From an uncultured Alphaproteobacteria bacterium (lineage in GTDB: Bacteria; Pseudomonadota; Alphaproteobacteria; HIMB59; GCA-002718135): DNA of 38,636 bases. Where the stretch lies: assembly GCA_902602695.1 (NCBI GenBank), contig CACKRO010000012.1, positions 1-38,636 on the forward strand. Direction: 5' to 3'. Of this stretch, positions 17,636-26,315 are shown one piece after another; the first letter of the stretch is position 1; each line of letters opens with the position of its first letter. The notes under the pieces were generated by a model. The model was not told the DNA's origin. It searched no databases and saw only the letters and a list, made by a program, of their open reading frames with translations. A program made the translations under genes and the position numbers.

Positions 17636-18578
17636 TAAAAAAATTTTAATTTTAGAAGGTGGTAATAATGAAGAGCATGATGTATCTTTAGTAACCTCTA
17701 GAGAAATTCAAAAAATTCTTAATCAAAATAAATTGAAGTTTAAGATATTAAGAGTTAATCCCAAAAACTTTCATAAAAAAATAATTAATTATAAAAATTT
17801 TATTTGTATTAATGCTTTACACGGGCCCTTTGGTGAAGATGGACAAACTCAAAAAATTTTAAAAAAAAATAAGATTCCCTTTTCTCATTCAAATATAAAA
17901 TCGTCTAATCTATGTTTTAATAAATCTGCCTCCAAGAGAGAAATTATTAAAAATAAATTAATGTCTCCAAAATTTTTTCTTTTAAATATAAATGATTTAA
18001 ATGAGAAGAAATTAATTACTATCAAAAGTAAGTTAAAAAAATTTGTTATTAAGCCCAATAGAAGTGGTTCAAGTTTTGGTATAAAAATAATAAAAAATAA
18101 AAAAGAATTTGATAATTTAATTTCCAATATAGAAGAATTTAAAAAGGAACTTAATAATCACAAAGAAATTTTAATAGAACAGTATATATCTGGAAAGGAG
18201 CTTACAGTTTCAACTATTAAATTAGATAAAAAAATTCACGCACTAGCTGTTACAGAGATAAAATCAAAAAATAATTTCTTCGATTATAAAGCAAAATATT
18301 CAAAAGGTTACGCTAAACATATTTTACCAGCTAAGTTAAATAAAATGAATTACGCTAAATGTTTAAAATTTGCTATAAAAGCTCATAAACTCTTAGGTTG
18401 TAATTCACTTGCAAGAACCGATTTTATTTTTGATACAAAAAAAAATAAAATTTTCTTTTTAGAAACAAACACTCAACCTGGGCTTACCCCTATATCTCTA
18501 TTACCCGAACAAGCTAATTATAAAGGTTTACCTTTTTCAGAAATCATTTTTATTTTGATCAAAAATTTAAATTATTAG
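17628..18578 (+). CDS. ddl: D-alanine:D-alanine ligase (GTG start)
   Basis: ATP-grasp enzyme making D-Ala-D-Ala for MurF. Motifs: LEGGNNEEHDVSLVTSRE near the N terminus, KPNRSGSSFGIKII and EQYISGKELTVST in the ATP-grasp core, and the metal and substrate site RTDFIFD ... FFLETNTQPGLTP. The start is GTG at 17628, chosen because no suitable ATG exists and because a good Shine-Dalgarno sequence, GGAGG at 17611-17615, precedes it (a rather long gap of 12 nt). 316 residues, normal length. Confidence 0.95.
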   Translation: MSNKKILILEGGNNEEHDVSLVTSREIQKILNQNKLKFKILRVNPKNFHKKIINYKNFICINALHGPFGEDGQTQKILKKNKIPFSHSNIKSSNLCFNKSASKREIIKNKLMSPKFFLLNINDLNEKKLITIKSKLKKFVIKPNRSGSSFGIKIIKNKKEFDNLISNIEEFKKELNNHKEILIEQYISGKELTVSTIKLDKKIHALAVTEIKSKNNFFDYKAKYSKGYAKHILPAKLNKMNYAKCLKFAIKAHKLLGCNSLARTDFIFDTKKNKIFFLETNTQPGLTPISLLPEQANYKGLPFSEIIFILIKNLNY

Positions 18579-18579
18579 T

Positions 18580-19353
18580 ATGAATAATATTAATAGAAGA
18601 AGATATGTCTTAAGTATTAAATCATTAACTTTAATTTGTATTTTTTTATTTTTAATTATTTTTTCTATTTTACTATATTTTAACAAAAATAATTTAATTC
18701 AGATTTCTAAAAATATAATTCAGAGTTTTTCAGAAAACTTCCAATACCAATTTTCAAAATTTAGTATTTCAGGTTTAGAGAAAATTGAATTAAAATTTGT
18801 AGAGGATAAACTGCAAAATTATTTAGGATCTTCGATTTTTTTATTACCATTGGATCAAATTAATGATTCCATAAAAGAAAATAATTGGGTCAAAGAAATA
18901 TATTTAAATACAAACTATAAAGATACTCTATTTATTAGAATTGAAGAATATAAGCCAATAGGAATTTATTTTTTTAACGAGAAATACTTTGTTTTTGATG
19001 AAAATGGAAAAATTATAGATCAAATTTATATTAAAGATTTCACTAATCGGTCATTATTAATCTTTAAGGGTAACTCTTCAAACTTAAAAGCTAATTCAAT
19101 AATTAATATTTTAAGAAATAATGATTTTATAAAAAAATACAAAATTGAGAGTTTGGAATTTATCAATAAAAGAAGATGGAATATAAATTTATATAGTAAT
19201 GTAAAATTATTGCTATCAGAAGAAGATCCAAATAAATCTATTCAGAATTATATTATTATACAAAATAAACTTAGCGAAACAGATATAAATAATATAAAAA
19301 CATATGATTTAAGAAACTTAAAAAAAACAATCTTACTTAACTTAAATGATTAA
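18580..19353 (+). CDS. ftsQ: Cell division protein FtsQ
   Basis: Bitopic divisome scaffold linking early (FtsA/Z) and late (FtsWI) division proteins. The 257-residue protein has a short cytoplasmic basic tail and one membrane span (about 13-34, SLTLICIFLFLIIFSILLYF). A POTRA domain follows (FSISGLEKIE ... FLLPLDQINDSIKENNWVKEIYL), then the FtsQ domain (IRIEEYKPIGIYFFNEKYFVFDENGKII). Position between ddl and ftsA is conserved in Proteobacteria. The last 8 bases overlap ftsA. Confidence 0.94.
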   Translation: MNNINRRRYVLSIKSLTLICIFLFLIIFSILLYFNKNNLIQISKNIIQSFSENFQYQFSKFSISGLEKIELKFVEDKLQNYLGSSIFLLPLDQINDSIKENNWVKEIYLNTNYKDTLFIRIEEYKPIGIYFFNEKYFVFDENGKIIDQIYIKDFTNRSLLIFKGNSSNLKANSIINILRNNDFIKKYKIESLEFINKRRWNINLYSNVKLLLSEEDPNKSIQNYIIIQNKLSETDINNIKTYDLRNLKKTILLNLND

Positions 19354-20566
19354 AGCTGGTCTAGATATTGGTAATTCAAAAATATCATGTGTGATTGCTG
19401 ATTATAAGAATACCGAAAATGTTAATATATTATCTATAGTTAGTGTTCCTAATAATAATATTAAAAAAAATATTATTTTAAATTTTGAAAATTTACATGA
19501 TCAAATTAAATTTTTAGTAAATGAGGCTGAAAAACAATCTCAAACGAAATTAAATTCTATTAATCTAAATTTATCTCTATTGAATTCTATTTCACATTAC
19601 TACGATTCAGCTATAGAATTAAAAAATGAAAAAATTTCAGAATTACATCTGAAAAAAATTATTAATCAATCAGAATATTTTAATAATCAAAGTGAAAAAT
19701 TTGAAATTTTTAATAATATAACCTCATATGATATCGATAATAGTCTGTATTTTAATGCACCAATAGGAAATTATTCAGATAATATCAAAATTAACTTTTA
19801 TAAAATAAATATACAAAAAAAATATTCAGATAATATTTCAAGTATCATTAAAAAATTGAAACTAAATATCGATAATTATATTCCTTCTCCATTATCTTCC
19901 TCTTTATCATCACTAACAAAAGATGAAAAAGAACTTGGAACTATTTGTATTGATTTAGGCCATTCAACATCTTCTGTATCAGTATTTGAAAATAATAAAT
20001 TTGTTTATGGAGATGCAATAGGCGTTGGCAGTAATAACGTCACATTAGATATTGCTCGAGGTTTATCAACCACTATTTCTAGTGCCGAAAGATTAAAAAC
20101 TTTATACGGCTCTCTAGTTTCATCGCCTAGCGATGATCATGAAATAATTGAAATCCCAGTTATTTCAGGTGATAAAAATACATTTAAACAAATAACCAGA
20201 TCAAGTTTAAATGCCATTATTAGACCACGTATTGAAGAAACTTTAGAGATGATATGGCAAAAAATTAGAGATAATAATTTAAGAAGTAAAAAATTAAATA
20301 ATGTTGTTCTAACTGGTGGTGGGGCAATGATGGATAATATTGCAAAGTATGTAGAAACAATTTTTGCAAGCGGTGTAAGGGTGTCAAATCCCTTGGATCA
20401 ATTAAATTTGGAAAATAATTTTAAAAGACCCAATTTTTGCGATATTATTGGATCTATATTGTATGACCAAGATTTATTTAAAATTGCTTTTCTAGTAAAT
20501 CAATCTAAAAATTCAAAAAAACGAGGAATTTCAAGCTTTTTTACTTGGCTTGATCAATATATTTAG
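19346..20566 (+). CDS. ftsA: Cell division protein FtsA
   Basis: Actin-like ATPase that tethers FtsZ to the membrane. The actin-fold signatures are GLDIGNSKISCVIAD at the N terminus, ICIDLGHSTSSVSVFENN in the middle and NNVVLTGGGAMMDN near residue 325. The FtsA-specific 1C (SHS2) subdomain lies between the first two. The C-terminal KKRGISSFFTWLDQYI is a good amphipathic membrane-targeting helix. 406 residues. It overlaps ftsQ by 8 bp; a 79-bp gap with regulatory-looking sequence separates it from ftsZ. Confidence 0.95.
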   Translation: MIKAGLDIGNSKISCVIADYKNTENVNILSIVSVPNNNIKKNIILNFENLHDQIKFLVNEAEKQSQTKLNSINLNLSLLNSISHYYDSAIELKNEKISELHLKKIINQSEYFNNQSEKFEIFNNITSYDIDNSLYFNAPIGNYSDNIKINFYKINIQKKYSDNISSIIKKLKLNIDNYIPSPLSSSLSSLTKDEKELGTICIDLGHSTSSVSVFENNKFVYGDAIGVGSNNVTLDIARGLSTTISSAERLKTLYGSLVSSPSDDHEIIEIPVISGDKNTFKQITRSSLNAIIRPRIEETLEMIWQKIRDNNLRSKKLNNVVLTGGGAMMDNIAKYVETIFASGVRVSNPLDQLNLENNFKRPNFCDIIGSILYDQDLFKIAFLVNQSKNSKKRGISSFFTWLDQYI

Positions 20567-20571
20567 ATAAT

Positions 20572-20629
20572 ACTACATGTAGTGAATTATATTGACGATT
20601 TCGAACATAATTCGTTAAAAACTATTTAA
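20572..20629 (+). promoter_or_regulatory. ftsZ upstream control region: palindrome, possible promoter and CtrA-like site
   Basis: The only real gap inside the dcw cluster before ftsZ. It contains the perfect 12-bp palindrome ACTACATGTAGT (20572-20583) and a consensus-like -35 TTGACG (20592-20597). Seventeen bp later is TTAAAA (20615-20620), a poor -10. TTAA-N7-TTAA (20615-20629) is the half-site spacing of the CtrA box known to control ftsZ in Caulobacter. In such AT-rich DNA the TTAA pair could be chance. A strong Shine-Dalgarno GGAG (20636-20639) then precedes the ATG by 6 nt. Confidence 0.35.
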
Positions 20630-20645
20630 AACGGCGGAGATTACA

Positions 20646-22280
20646 ATGACTATCAATATTTCAATACAAGATGTAGCGCAAAACTTGCATCCTAAAATAA
20701 CAGTTTTAGGCGTAGGTGGATCTGGCGGAAATGCAGTTAATAACATGATTAATGCTAATTTAGAAGGTGTAGACTTTTTAATTGCTAATACGGATGCACA
20801 AGCTTTGCAAATTTCAAGTTGTCCAAATAAAATTCAATTAGGATTAAACAGCACAAAAGGTTTAGGTGCAGGAATGAGGCCTGATATTGGAAGACAGGCT
20901 GCAGAAGAAGCTATTCAAGATCTAAGCGAAAAATTTGAAGGTAGCCATATGCTATTTATAGCTGCTGGAATGGGTGGCGGAACTGGTACAGGAGCTGCAC
21001 CAGTAATTGCTAAGTTAGCAAGAGAAAAAGGAATACTAACTGTTGGTGTTGTAACTAAACCTTTCCATTTTGAAGGCTCTCAGAGAATGAAGTTAGCTGA
21101 GAAAGGTATCGAAGAATTGCAACAATATGTCGATACATTACTAACAATACCAAACCAAAATTTATTTAGAATTGCCAATGAAAAAACAACTTTTTCAGAT
21201 GCTTTCAAGATGGCAGACGATGTATTATATGCTGGTGTAAGAGGTGTAACTGATCTTATGGTGCAGCCTGGAATGATAAACTTAGATTTCTCAGATATAA
21301 AAACTGTTATGTCTGAAATGGGTAAAGCTATGATGGGTACTGGTGAAGCACAAGGTGAAGGTAGAGCAATAGCAGCTGCTGAAGCCGCTATTGCAAATCC
21401 ATTAATTGATGATGTTTCACTTAAAGGTGCAAAAGGTCTAATTATTAACATTACTGGTGGTAAAGATATAACATTGTATGAAGTAGATGAGGCTGCAAAT
21501 AGAATTAAACAAGAAGTTGATGAAGAAGCAAACATTATTTACGGAACTACATGTGATGATAGACTTGAGGGTGTTGTTAGAGTTAGTATTGTGGCAACAG
21601 GGATTGATGCTAATAATAATATATCATCTAAACCACTAGAAAATTTTGCTCCAATTAATATTAATAATAATATTTATAAGCAAGATATAGAAAGATCTGA
21701 AACATCGGTTGAAAATTCTATTCTTCAGGAAAATATTGCACAACAGGAAAATATCTTAGATAATGAAAATTTTGAGAAATCTAATGAAGAAAATCTTAAT
21801 AATTTAGCTACTAATACTGCAGATTTAGATGAGCAAATTAAAAATGATAAAATAGAACATTCTAGTTTAGAAGAAAATACTGAAGATATAGTATTTGAAC
21901 AAAATGAAGTTTCAGAAAATGAAGATCAAATTGAAACTTATAATATCCCTGAGGAATCATCAATCCTATCCCCACATATTGAAAAATCAAATGAAACAAG
22001 TGTAAGAAAATTGAGCTTATTTGATACTCTTTCGACTGAAAAAAAATTGGAAGATATTGTTTCAGAAAATGAGGTTATAGAAAAGACAGAACCTGTTTTT
22101 GCAGTTTCAGAACAAAAAATTGAAGATAATGCTCCTCAAGATAAAAATTTAAGTATTAATGAAGAAGAGGAGTTTAGTGGTGAAGAGAGTGAGTCTTCTG
22201 AAATTGATGATGAGTTTAATCAGGAAACAGAAGAAGAACTTTTAGACATACCAACTTTCCTCAGAAGGCAGGCTAACTAG
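20646..22280 (+). CDS. ftsZ: Cell division GTPase FtsZ
   Basis: Tubulin-like GTPase forming the Z ring. The GTPase domain covers about residues 15-320: [13 protein letters not shown], the tubulin signature GGGTGTG (110-116) and the T7-loop region [12 protein letters not shown] long, strongly acidic, low-complexity linker of about 200 residues follows. The C-terminal conserved peptide [11 protein letters not shown] binds FtsA and other partners. The long linker, giving 544 residues overall, is typical of Alphaproteobacteria. Unlike most genes here it has a strong Shine-Dalgarno sequence, suggesting high and separately controlled expression. An intrinsic terminator follows at 22351. Confidence 0.98.
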   Translation: MTINISIQDVAQNLHPKITVLGVGGSGGNAVNNMINANLEGVDFLIANTDAQALQISSCPNKIQLGLNSTKGLGAGMRPDIGRQAAEEAIQDLSEKFEGSHMLFIAAGMGGGTGTGAAPVIAKLAREKGILTVGVVTKPFHFEGSQRMKLAEKGIEELQQYVDTLLTIPNQNLFRIANEKTTFSDAFKMADDVLYAGVRGVTDLMVQPGMINLDFSDIKTVMSEMGKAMMGTGEAQGEGRAIAAAEAAIANPLIDDVSLKGAKGLIINITGGKDITLYEVDEAANRIKQEVDEEANIIYGTTCDDRLEGVVRVSIVATGIDANNNISSKPLENFAPININNNIYKQDIERSETSVENSILQENIAQQENILDNENFEKSNEENLNNLATNTADLDEQIKNDKIEHSSLEENTEDIVFEQNEVSENEDQIETYNIPEESSILSPHIEKSNETSVRKLSLFDTLSTEKKLEDIVSENEVIEKTEPVFAVSEQKIEDNAPQDKNLSINEEEEFSGEESESSEIDDEFNQETEEELLDIPTFLRRQAN

Positions 22281-22350
22281 TATTAAAACTATTATTTGCA
22301 ATATTTTGAAATATTAGGTTAGTTGTTAAGATCGTCAAAAATATATATTT

Positions 22351-22379
22351 AAAAAAGTGCTGATATAGGCACTTTTTTT
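22351..22379 (+). terminator. Rho-independent terminator between ftsZ and lpxC
   Basis: AAAAAAGTGC (22351-22360) pairs perfectly with GCACTTTTTT (22369-22378) around an 8-nt loop, and the T-run continues to 22379. The T-run ends only 4 bp before the lpxC ATG, so the hairpin occupies the whole lpxC leader. A weaker AT-only inverted repeat lies at 22300-22315. Confidence 0.8.
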
Positions 22380-22383
22380 AAAA

Positions 22384-23256
22384 ATGATAGACTCATCAAT
22401 AAATCCTAATAGTCAACAAACAATATCTAAACCTGTATCTATAAATGGAATAGGCCTGCATTCAGGATTAGATGTATCCATGAAACTGTATCCTGCTAAA
22501 GTTGATTATGGAATAAAGTTTATACGAAAAGATATCGCTAAAAATAATATCATTGAGGCTCTATGGTCAAATGTAACCAATACAAAATTAAGTACAACAA
22601 TAAGTAATAAAAGTGGTGTAAGTGTTTCGACAATTGAGCACTTAATGAGTGCTTTGTCTGGATTGCATATAGATAATATTAAAATTGAAATTGATGGACC
22701 AGAAGTACCAATAATGGATGGAAGTTCAATAAAATTTGTTGATCTTATTGACCAAACTGCTCTTCAAAGTTTAAATAAAAAAAGAAAAATCTTAAAGGTT
22801 AAAAAAAATATTAAAGTAGAAAATAATAATTCATCTGTAGAATTAAAACCTAATAAACAGTTTTCTATAGATTTTGAAATTGATTTTCCTAGTAAACTTA
22901 TCAACAAACAAAGCTGTCAGTTACAATTAGTAAATGGAAATTATAAAACTGATATTGCCTCAGCACGTACTTTTGGATTTGAAAGAGATGTAGATATGCT
23001 TAGATCAAATGGTTTAGCTCTTGGAGGTTCTTTAGATAATGCTGTTGTTGTTGGGGAAAGTAAAATACTTAATTCAGATGGTTTACGTTTTAAGGATGAG
23101 TTCGTGAGACATAAAATTCTTGATTCTATCGGAGATCTGTATTTAGCAGGAGCACCAATCCAAGGTTATTTTTTAGGTAACAAATCAGGTCATCAATTAA
23201 ATAACTTGTTATTAAGATCTTTGTTTGCTGATAAAAATAATTACGAATATATTTAG
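22384..23256 (+). CDS. lpxC: UDP-3-O-acyl-N-acetylglucosamine deacetylase LpxC
   Basis: Zinc enzyme of the first committed step of lipid A synthesis, so the organism should make LPS. 290 residues. Zinc ligands are His86 (STIEHLMSAL), His243 and Asp247 (RHKILDSIGD); Glu85 and His270 (SGHQLNN) fit the catalytic residues. The N-terminal GIGLHSG motif is present. No Shine-Dalgarno sequence can be seen because the ftsZ terminator runs up to the start codon; no better downstream Met exists before the conserved N terminus. Its stop abuts the stop of the convergent fumC with no gap. Confidence 0.96.
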   Translation: MIDSSINPNSQQTISKPVSINGIGLHSGLDVSMKLYPAKVDYGIKFIRKDIAKNNIIEALWSNVTNTKLSTTISNKSGVSVSTIEHLMSALSGLHIDNIKIEIDGPEVPIMDGSSIKFVDLIDQTALQSLNKKRKILKVKKNIKVENNNSSVELKPNKQFSIDFEIDFPSKLINKQSCQLQLVNGNYKTDIASARTFGFERDVDMLRSNGLALGGSLDNAVVVGESKILNSDGLRFKDEFVRHKILDSIGDLYLAGAPIQGYFLGNKSGHQLNNLLLRSLFADKNNYEYI

Positions 23257-24642
23257 CTAAATCATTTTTTTTGGATCAACTATTTTATCAAAATCTTTTT
23301 CTGAAATTAATCTCAATTTTAAAGCTGCTTCCTTAAGAGTTAAATTTTCAGTAAAGGCCTTTTTTGCAATTTTAGCTGCATTGTCGTATCCAATACTTTT
23401 GTTTAAAGCTGTAACAAGCATTAGAGAATTATTTAAATGATTTTCAATAATTTCTTTATTTGCTTTTAATCCTCTTAAACAATTATTATTAAAACTTTTC
23501 ATCCCATCACTAAGAATGTTCACTGATTGAATAATGTTAAAGGCTATAACAGGTTTATAAACATTTAATTGAAAGTGACCATTGGATCCTGCAAGATCAA
23601 CAGTTGTATTATTACCAATCACTTGAACACATACCATACTTAATGCTTCAATTTGTGTTGGGTTTACCTTTCCGGGCATTATCGAGGAACCAGGTTCATT
23701 AGCAGGTAAAATTAGTTCACCTAAACCTGATCTGGGTCCAGACGCTAAAAATCTTATATCATTTATGATTTTTAATAATGATATTGACAGAGTCTTTAAA
23801 GAATTTGAAAAATTTACCAGAGGATCATGAGATGATAAAGCTTCATATTTGTTTTGTGCGGGCTTGTAATTATCTTTGGTAAGTTTATTCAAATATTTAC
23901 AAAATACTTTATCAAATTTATTTGGTGCATTAATTCCTGATCCTACTGCAGTTCCACCTTGCGCTAGATATTTTAATTCAGATTGAGCAATTTCAATTCT
24001 TTTTAAACAAGCCTGTAATTGAGTACAAAATGCAGAAAACTCCTCACCCAAAGTAATAGGTGTCGCATCTTGTGTATGCGTCCTTCCTATTTTAATTATT
24101 CTTCGAAATACTTTTGTTTTTTTTTCAAATTCTTTTATTAAGTTTTTTAGATTTGGGATTAAATTTTTAATTGATAATTCATTTATTGCAACATGCATTA
24201 TTGTTGGGAAAGTATCATTTGATGATTGAGATAGATTAACATGGTCATTTGGATGGATCGGATCCTTACTTCCAATTTTTCCTTTTATTTTTTTAATAAT
24301 ATAATTGCTAATTACTTCATTTGCATTCATATTGGTCTGAGTTCCAGATCCAGTTTGCCATACAGCTAAAGGAAACTCTTCAATAAGTTTTAAATTGATA
24401 ATATCATTACAGGCTCTTGCTATAAAAGATCCTAATTTTTTATCTAATACACCAAGTTCAATATTAGCTTCTGCAGCTGCTTTCTTTTGTTGTCCTAAAG
24501 CAACAATCAATTCAAGTGGTATCTTTTCACTACCAATTTTAAAATTTTCTAAAGATCTTTGAGTTTGTGCGCCCCAAAGTCTATTTTTATCAATTTTCTT
24601 TGAACCCAAACTGTCAAATTCTATTCTTTTTTTATTATTCAT
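23257..24642 (-). CDS. fumC: Class II fumarate hydratase FumC
   Basis: Iron-independent fumarase of the TCA cycle, interconverting fumarate and malate in the cytoplasm. 461 residues. Superfamily regions are in order: TGSGTQTNMNANEVI (97-111), GRTHTQDATPITLG with His189, and the mobile SS loop PGSSIMPGKVNPTQ (317-330) carrying the catalytic serine. LSQSSNDTFPT identifies fumarase rather than aspartase by overall pattern. It is divergent from gpmA with about 32-41 bp between them and convergent with lpxC. Confidence 0.96.
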   Translation of the reverse strand: MNNKKRIEFDSLGSKKIDKNRLWGAQTQRSLENFKIGSEKIPLELIVALGQQKKAAAEANIELGVLDKKLGSFIARACNDIINLKLIEEFPLAVWQTGSGTQTNMNANEVISNYIIKKIKGKIGSKDPIHPNDHVNLSQSSNDTFPTIMHVAINELSIKNLIPNLKNLIKEFEKKTKVFRRIIKIGRTHTQDATPITLGEEFSAFCTQLQACLKRIEIAQSELKYLAQGGTAVGSGINAPNKFDKVFCKYLNKLTKDNYKPAQNKYEALSSHDPLVNFSNSLKTLSISLLKIINDIRFLASGPRSGLGELILPANEPGSSIMPGKVNPTQIEALSMVCVQVIGNNTTVDLAGSNGHFQLNVYKPVIAFNIIQSVNILSDGMKSFNNNCLRGLKANKEIIENHLNNSLMLVTALNKSIGYDNAAKIAKKAFTENLTLKEAALKLRLISEKDFDKIVDPKKMI

Positions 24643-24683
24643 TATTTATTAACAAAATTACTATAACATACTATATGGAACTT

Positions 24684-25313
24684 ATGAACAAACTTGTTTT
24701 ATTAAGGCATGGACAAAGTCAGTGGAATTTAGAAAATATATTCACGGGCTGGCAAGATGTTCCATTGACTGAAAAAGGTATTAATGAAGCAAATAACGCC
24801 GGCCTGCTAATAAAAAAAAATAATATAAAAATTGATAAAATTTTTAGTAGTGTTTTAGAAAGAGCAAATAAAACGGCTGAAATAGCAATAGAGGCTTCTC
24901 AAATAAAAAATTTACATAAAAATGGAATACTTATTTATGAAAGAGATCAAAGATTGAATGAAAGAGATTATGGTGATTTAGTTGGATTAAATAAATCTGA
25001 AACTGCTGATAAATTTGGAAAAGAACAAGTTCACATTTGGAGAAGATCTTATGATACCCCGCCTCCTAACGGTGAAAGTCTGAAAGATGTTGTAGAGCGA
25101 GTATCTCCATATTTTGCCAAAAATATTAAGCCATTTATATTAGATAAAAAAAATGTTTTAATTGTAGCTCATGGTAATTCTTTAAGAGCAATAATGATTG
25201 AAGTAGGAATGTATAAACCTGAACAAATTTCATCTATAGAGCTGCCTACTGGAAGCCCATTATGCCTGGATTATGATAATGGCAAACTAAAAAAACATTA
25301 TTATTTGGATTAA
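24684..25313 (+). CDS. gpmA: 2,3-bisphosphoglycerate-dependent phosphoglycerate mutase
   Basis: Glycolytic and gluconeogenic enzyme interconverting 3- and 2-phosphoglycerate. The phosphohistidine motif LLRHGQSQWN has His9; Glu93 (RLNERDYG) and His163 (VAHGNSLRA) complete the active site. At 209 residues it is the short form common in Alphaproteobacteria, lacking an insert present in the 250-residue E. coli enzyme. The frame is open to 24567, but the family N terminus (M-x-KLVLLRHG) supports ATG 24684. ATG 24675, three codons earlier, is the alternative, and GGAA at 24677-24680 is a weak Shine-Dalgarno sequence for 24684. It overlaps the convergent sspB by 4 bp. Confidence 0.94.
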   Translation: MNKLVLLRHGQSQWNLENIFTGWQDVPLTEKGINEANNAGLLIKKNNIKIDKIFSSVLERANKTAEIAIEASQIKNLHKNGILIYERDQRLNERDYGDLVGLNKSETADKFGKEQVHIWRRSYDTPPPNGESLKDVVERVSPYFAKNIKPFILDKKNVLIVAHGNSLRAIMIEVGMYKPEQISSIELPTGSPLCLDYDNGKLKKHYYLD

Positions 25314-25741
25314 TTCTTTTTATAATTAGAAAAATTAATTACGTTATCCATTTTTGATTTTTTCCTGCTAATATTTTTTTTTAATTTATTTTGTGATTTA
25401 TTATTTTGTAAAATTAATCCAAAATTTACTGAAGGATCTGCAAAAGAGATTATAGAATTATAGTCAATTATTAAATTTGTTTTAATATCATTAAATGAAA
25501 GTGAAATAGAAAAGTTATTTTTATTTATTTCAAGATCATAATATTCATATTGAATTACTATAGTCATTTCCTTAGGGTATTTTTGTTTTAACCAATTTGG
25601 TAATTCAACCTTTTTATTATTAGTGGAAAATGTGATATATAAATGATTGTTATTCGATAATCCTTTATCTCTAATATTAATTAGAATATCTTTGAATACG
25701 TTTAACATATTTTTATCCAAAATTTTTTGATATTCGATCAT
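25310..25741 (-). CDS. sspB: ClpXP adaptor SspB, alphaproteobacterial type
   Basis: Adaptor that delivers ssrA-tagged and other proteins to ClpXP. The 143-residue protein matches the alpha-type SspB pattern: LYITFSTNNKKVELPNWLKQ, KYPKEMTIVIQYEYYDLEI, FSISLSFNDIKTNLIIDYNSIISFADPSVNFGL. A disordered basic tail ends in NVINFSNYKK, which looks like the ClpX-binding (XB) peptide. The fold and tail layout (substrate-binding body, flexible linker, XB motif) are therefore all present. The start at 25741 is 48 bp from the divergent cytochrome b561 gene. Confidence 0.87.
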   Translation of the reverse strand: MIEYQKILDKNMLNVFKDILINIRDKGLSNNNHLYITFSTNNKKVELPNWLKQKYPKEMTIVIQYEYYDLEINKNNFSISLSFNDIKTNLIIDYNSIISFADPSVNFGLILQNNKSQNKLKKNISRKKSKMDNVINFSNYKKN

Positions 25742-25789
25742 AAATGATTTACTTAGTATTATATTATTTAAAATATTATATTAAAATTT

Positions 25790-26299
25790 ATGAGTCTAGA
25801 AAAAAATAAATCTCATTATAGTAAATTTGCAAAATTATTGCACTGGGGATTTGTTATTTTATTTGTTTATGGTGTAGCTAAACAAGTGGATAATATTAAT
25901 CAATTAGAAGATATTGCTTTTTTTAGATTTGAAATTTATTTTGCACTTATATTTTTATTTCTTCTATCTATTCGTTTTATTTATATGAAAAAAACTCAAA
26001 GATCATCAATTCCTGATGATACTCCTAGAGTACAAAAAATGGCAGCCAAATTCGTTCATAATGGGATGTATATATTACTTGCTGCAACAGTTTTCTCAGG
26101 TTTATTAATTGGTTTGATATTTTCGTTAAATCTTAAAAATACACTTGTTATAAATATTACAATTAGAATTCACGAAATAGTAATTAATCTTCTTTATTTC
26201 TTAATTCTTATACACGTTATTGCAGCAATCTATCACCGCCTTAAAAAAGATGGAGTATGGAGTTCGATGGTTCCATTTTTGAGAGAAAAAAAAGATTAG
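25790..26299 (+). CDS. Cytochrome b561-type membrane protein
   Basis: Small di-haem b-type cytochrome (169 residues) of the bacterial b561/CybB family, thought to pass electrons between quinones and periplasmic or membrane acceptors. There are four hydrophobic segments. Candidate haem-ligand histidines lie in KLLHWGFV (first span), FVHNGMYILL (third), and IRIHEIV and LIHVIAAIYHRL (fourth). The C-terminal RLKKDGVWSSMVPFL is a family hallmark. The gene stands alone, divergent from sspB and convergent with the FkbM gene (16 bp apart), so the partner is not evident. Confidence 0.85.
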   Translation: MSLEKNKSHYSKFAKLLHWGFVILFVYGVAKQVDNINQLEDIAFFRFEIYFALIFLFLLSIRFIYMKKTQRSSIPDDTPRVQKMAAKFVHNGMYILLAATVFSGLLIGLIFSLNLKNTLVINITIRIHEIVINLLYFLILIHVIAAIYHRLKKDGVWSSMVPFLREKKD

Positions 26300-26315
26300 A
26301 TTTAATCAAAAAATA

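Noticed and set aside
21080-21535. 151-codon minus-strand open frame inside ftsZ.
   Set aside because: Lies opposite the conserved GTPase core; it reflects codon bias of ftsZ, and the translation resembles no protein.
22300-22315. AATATTT-N2-AAATATT inverted repeat after ftsZ as a second terminator or operator.
   Set aside because: It is A/T only with a 2-nt loop and no T-run; such repeats are expected by chance in this composition.
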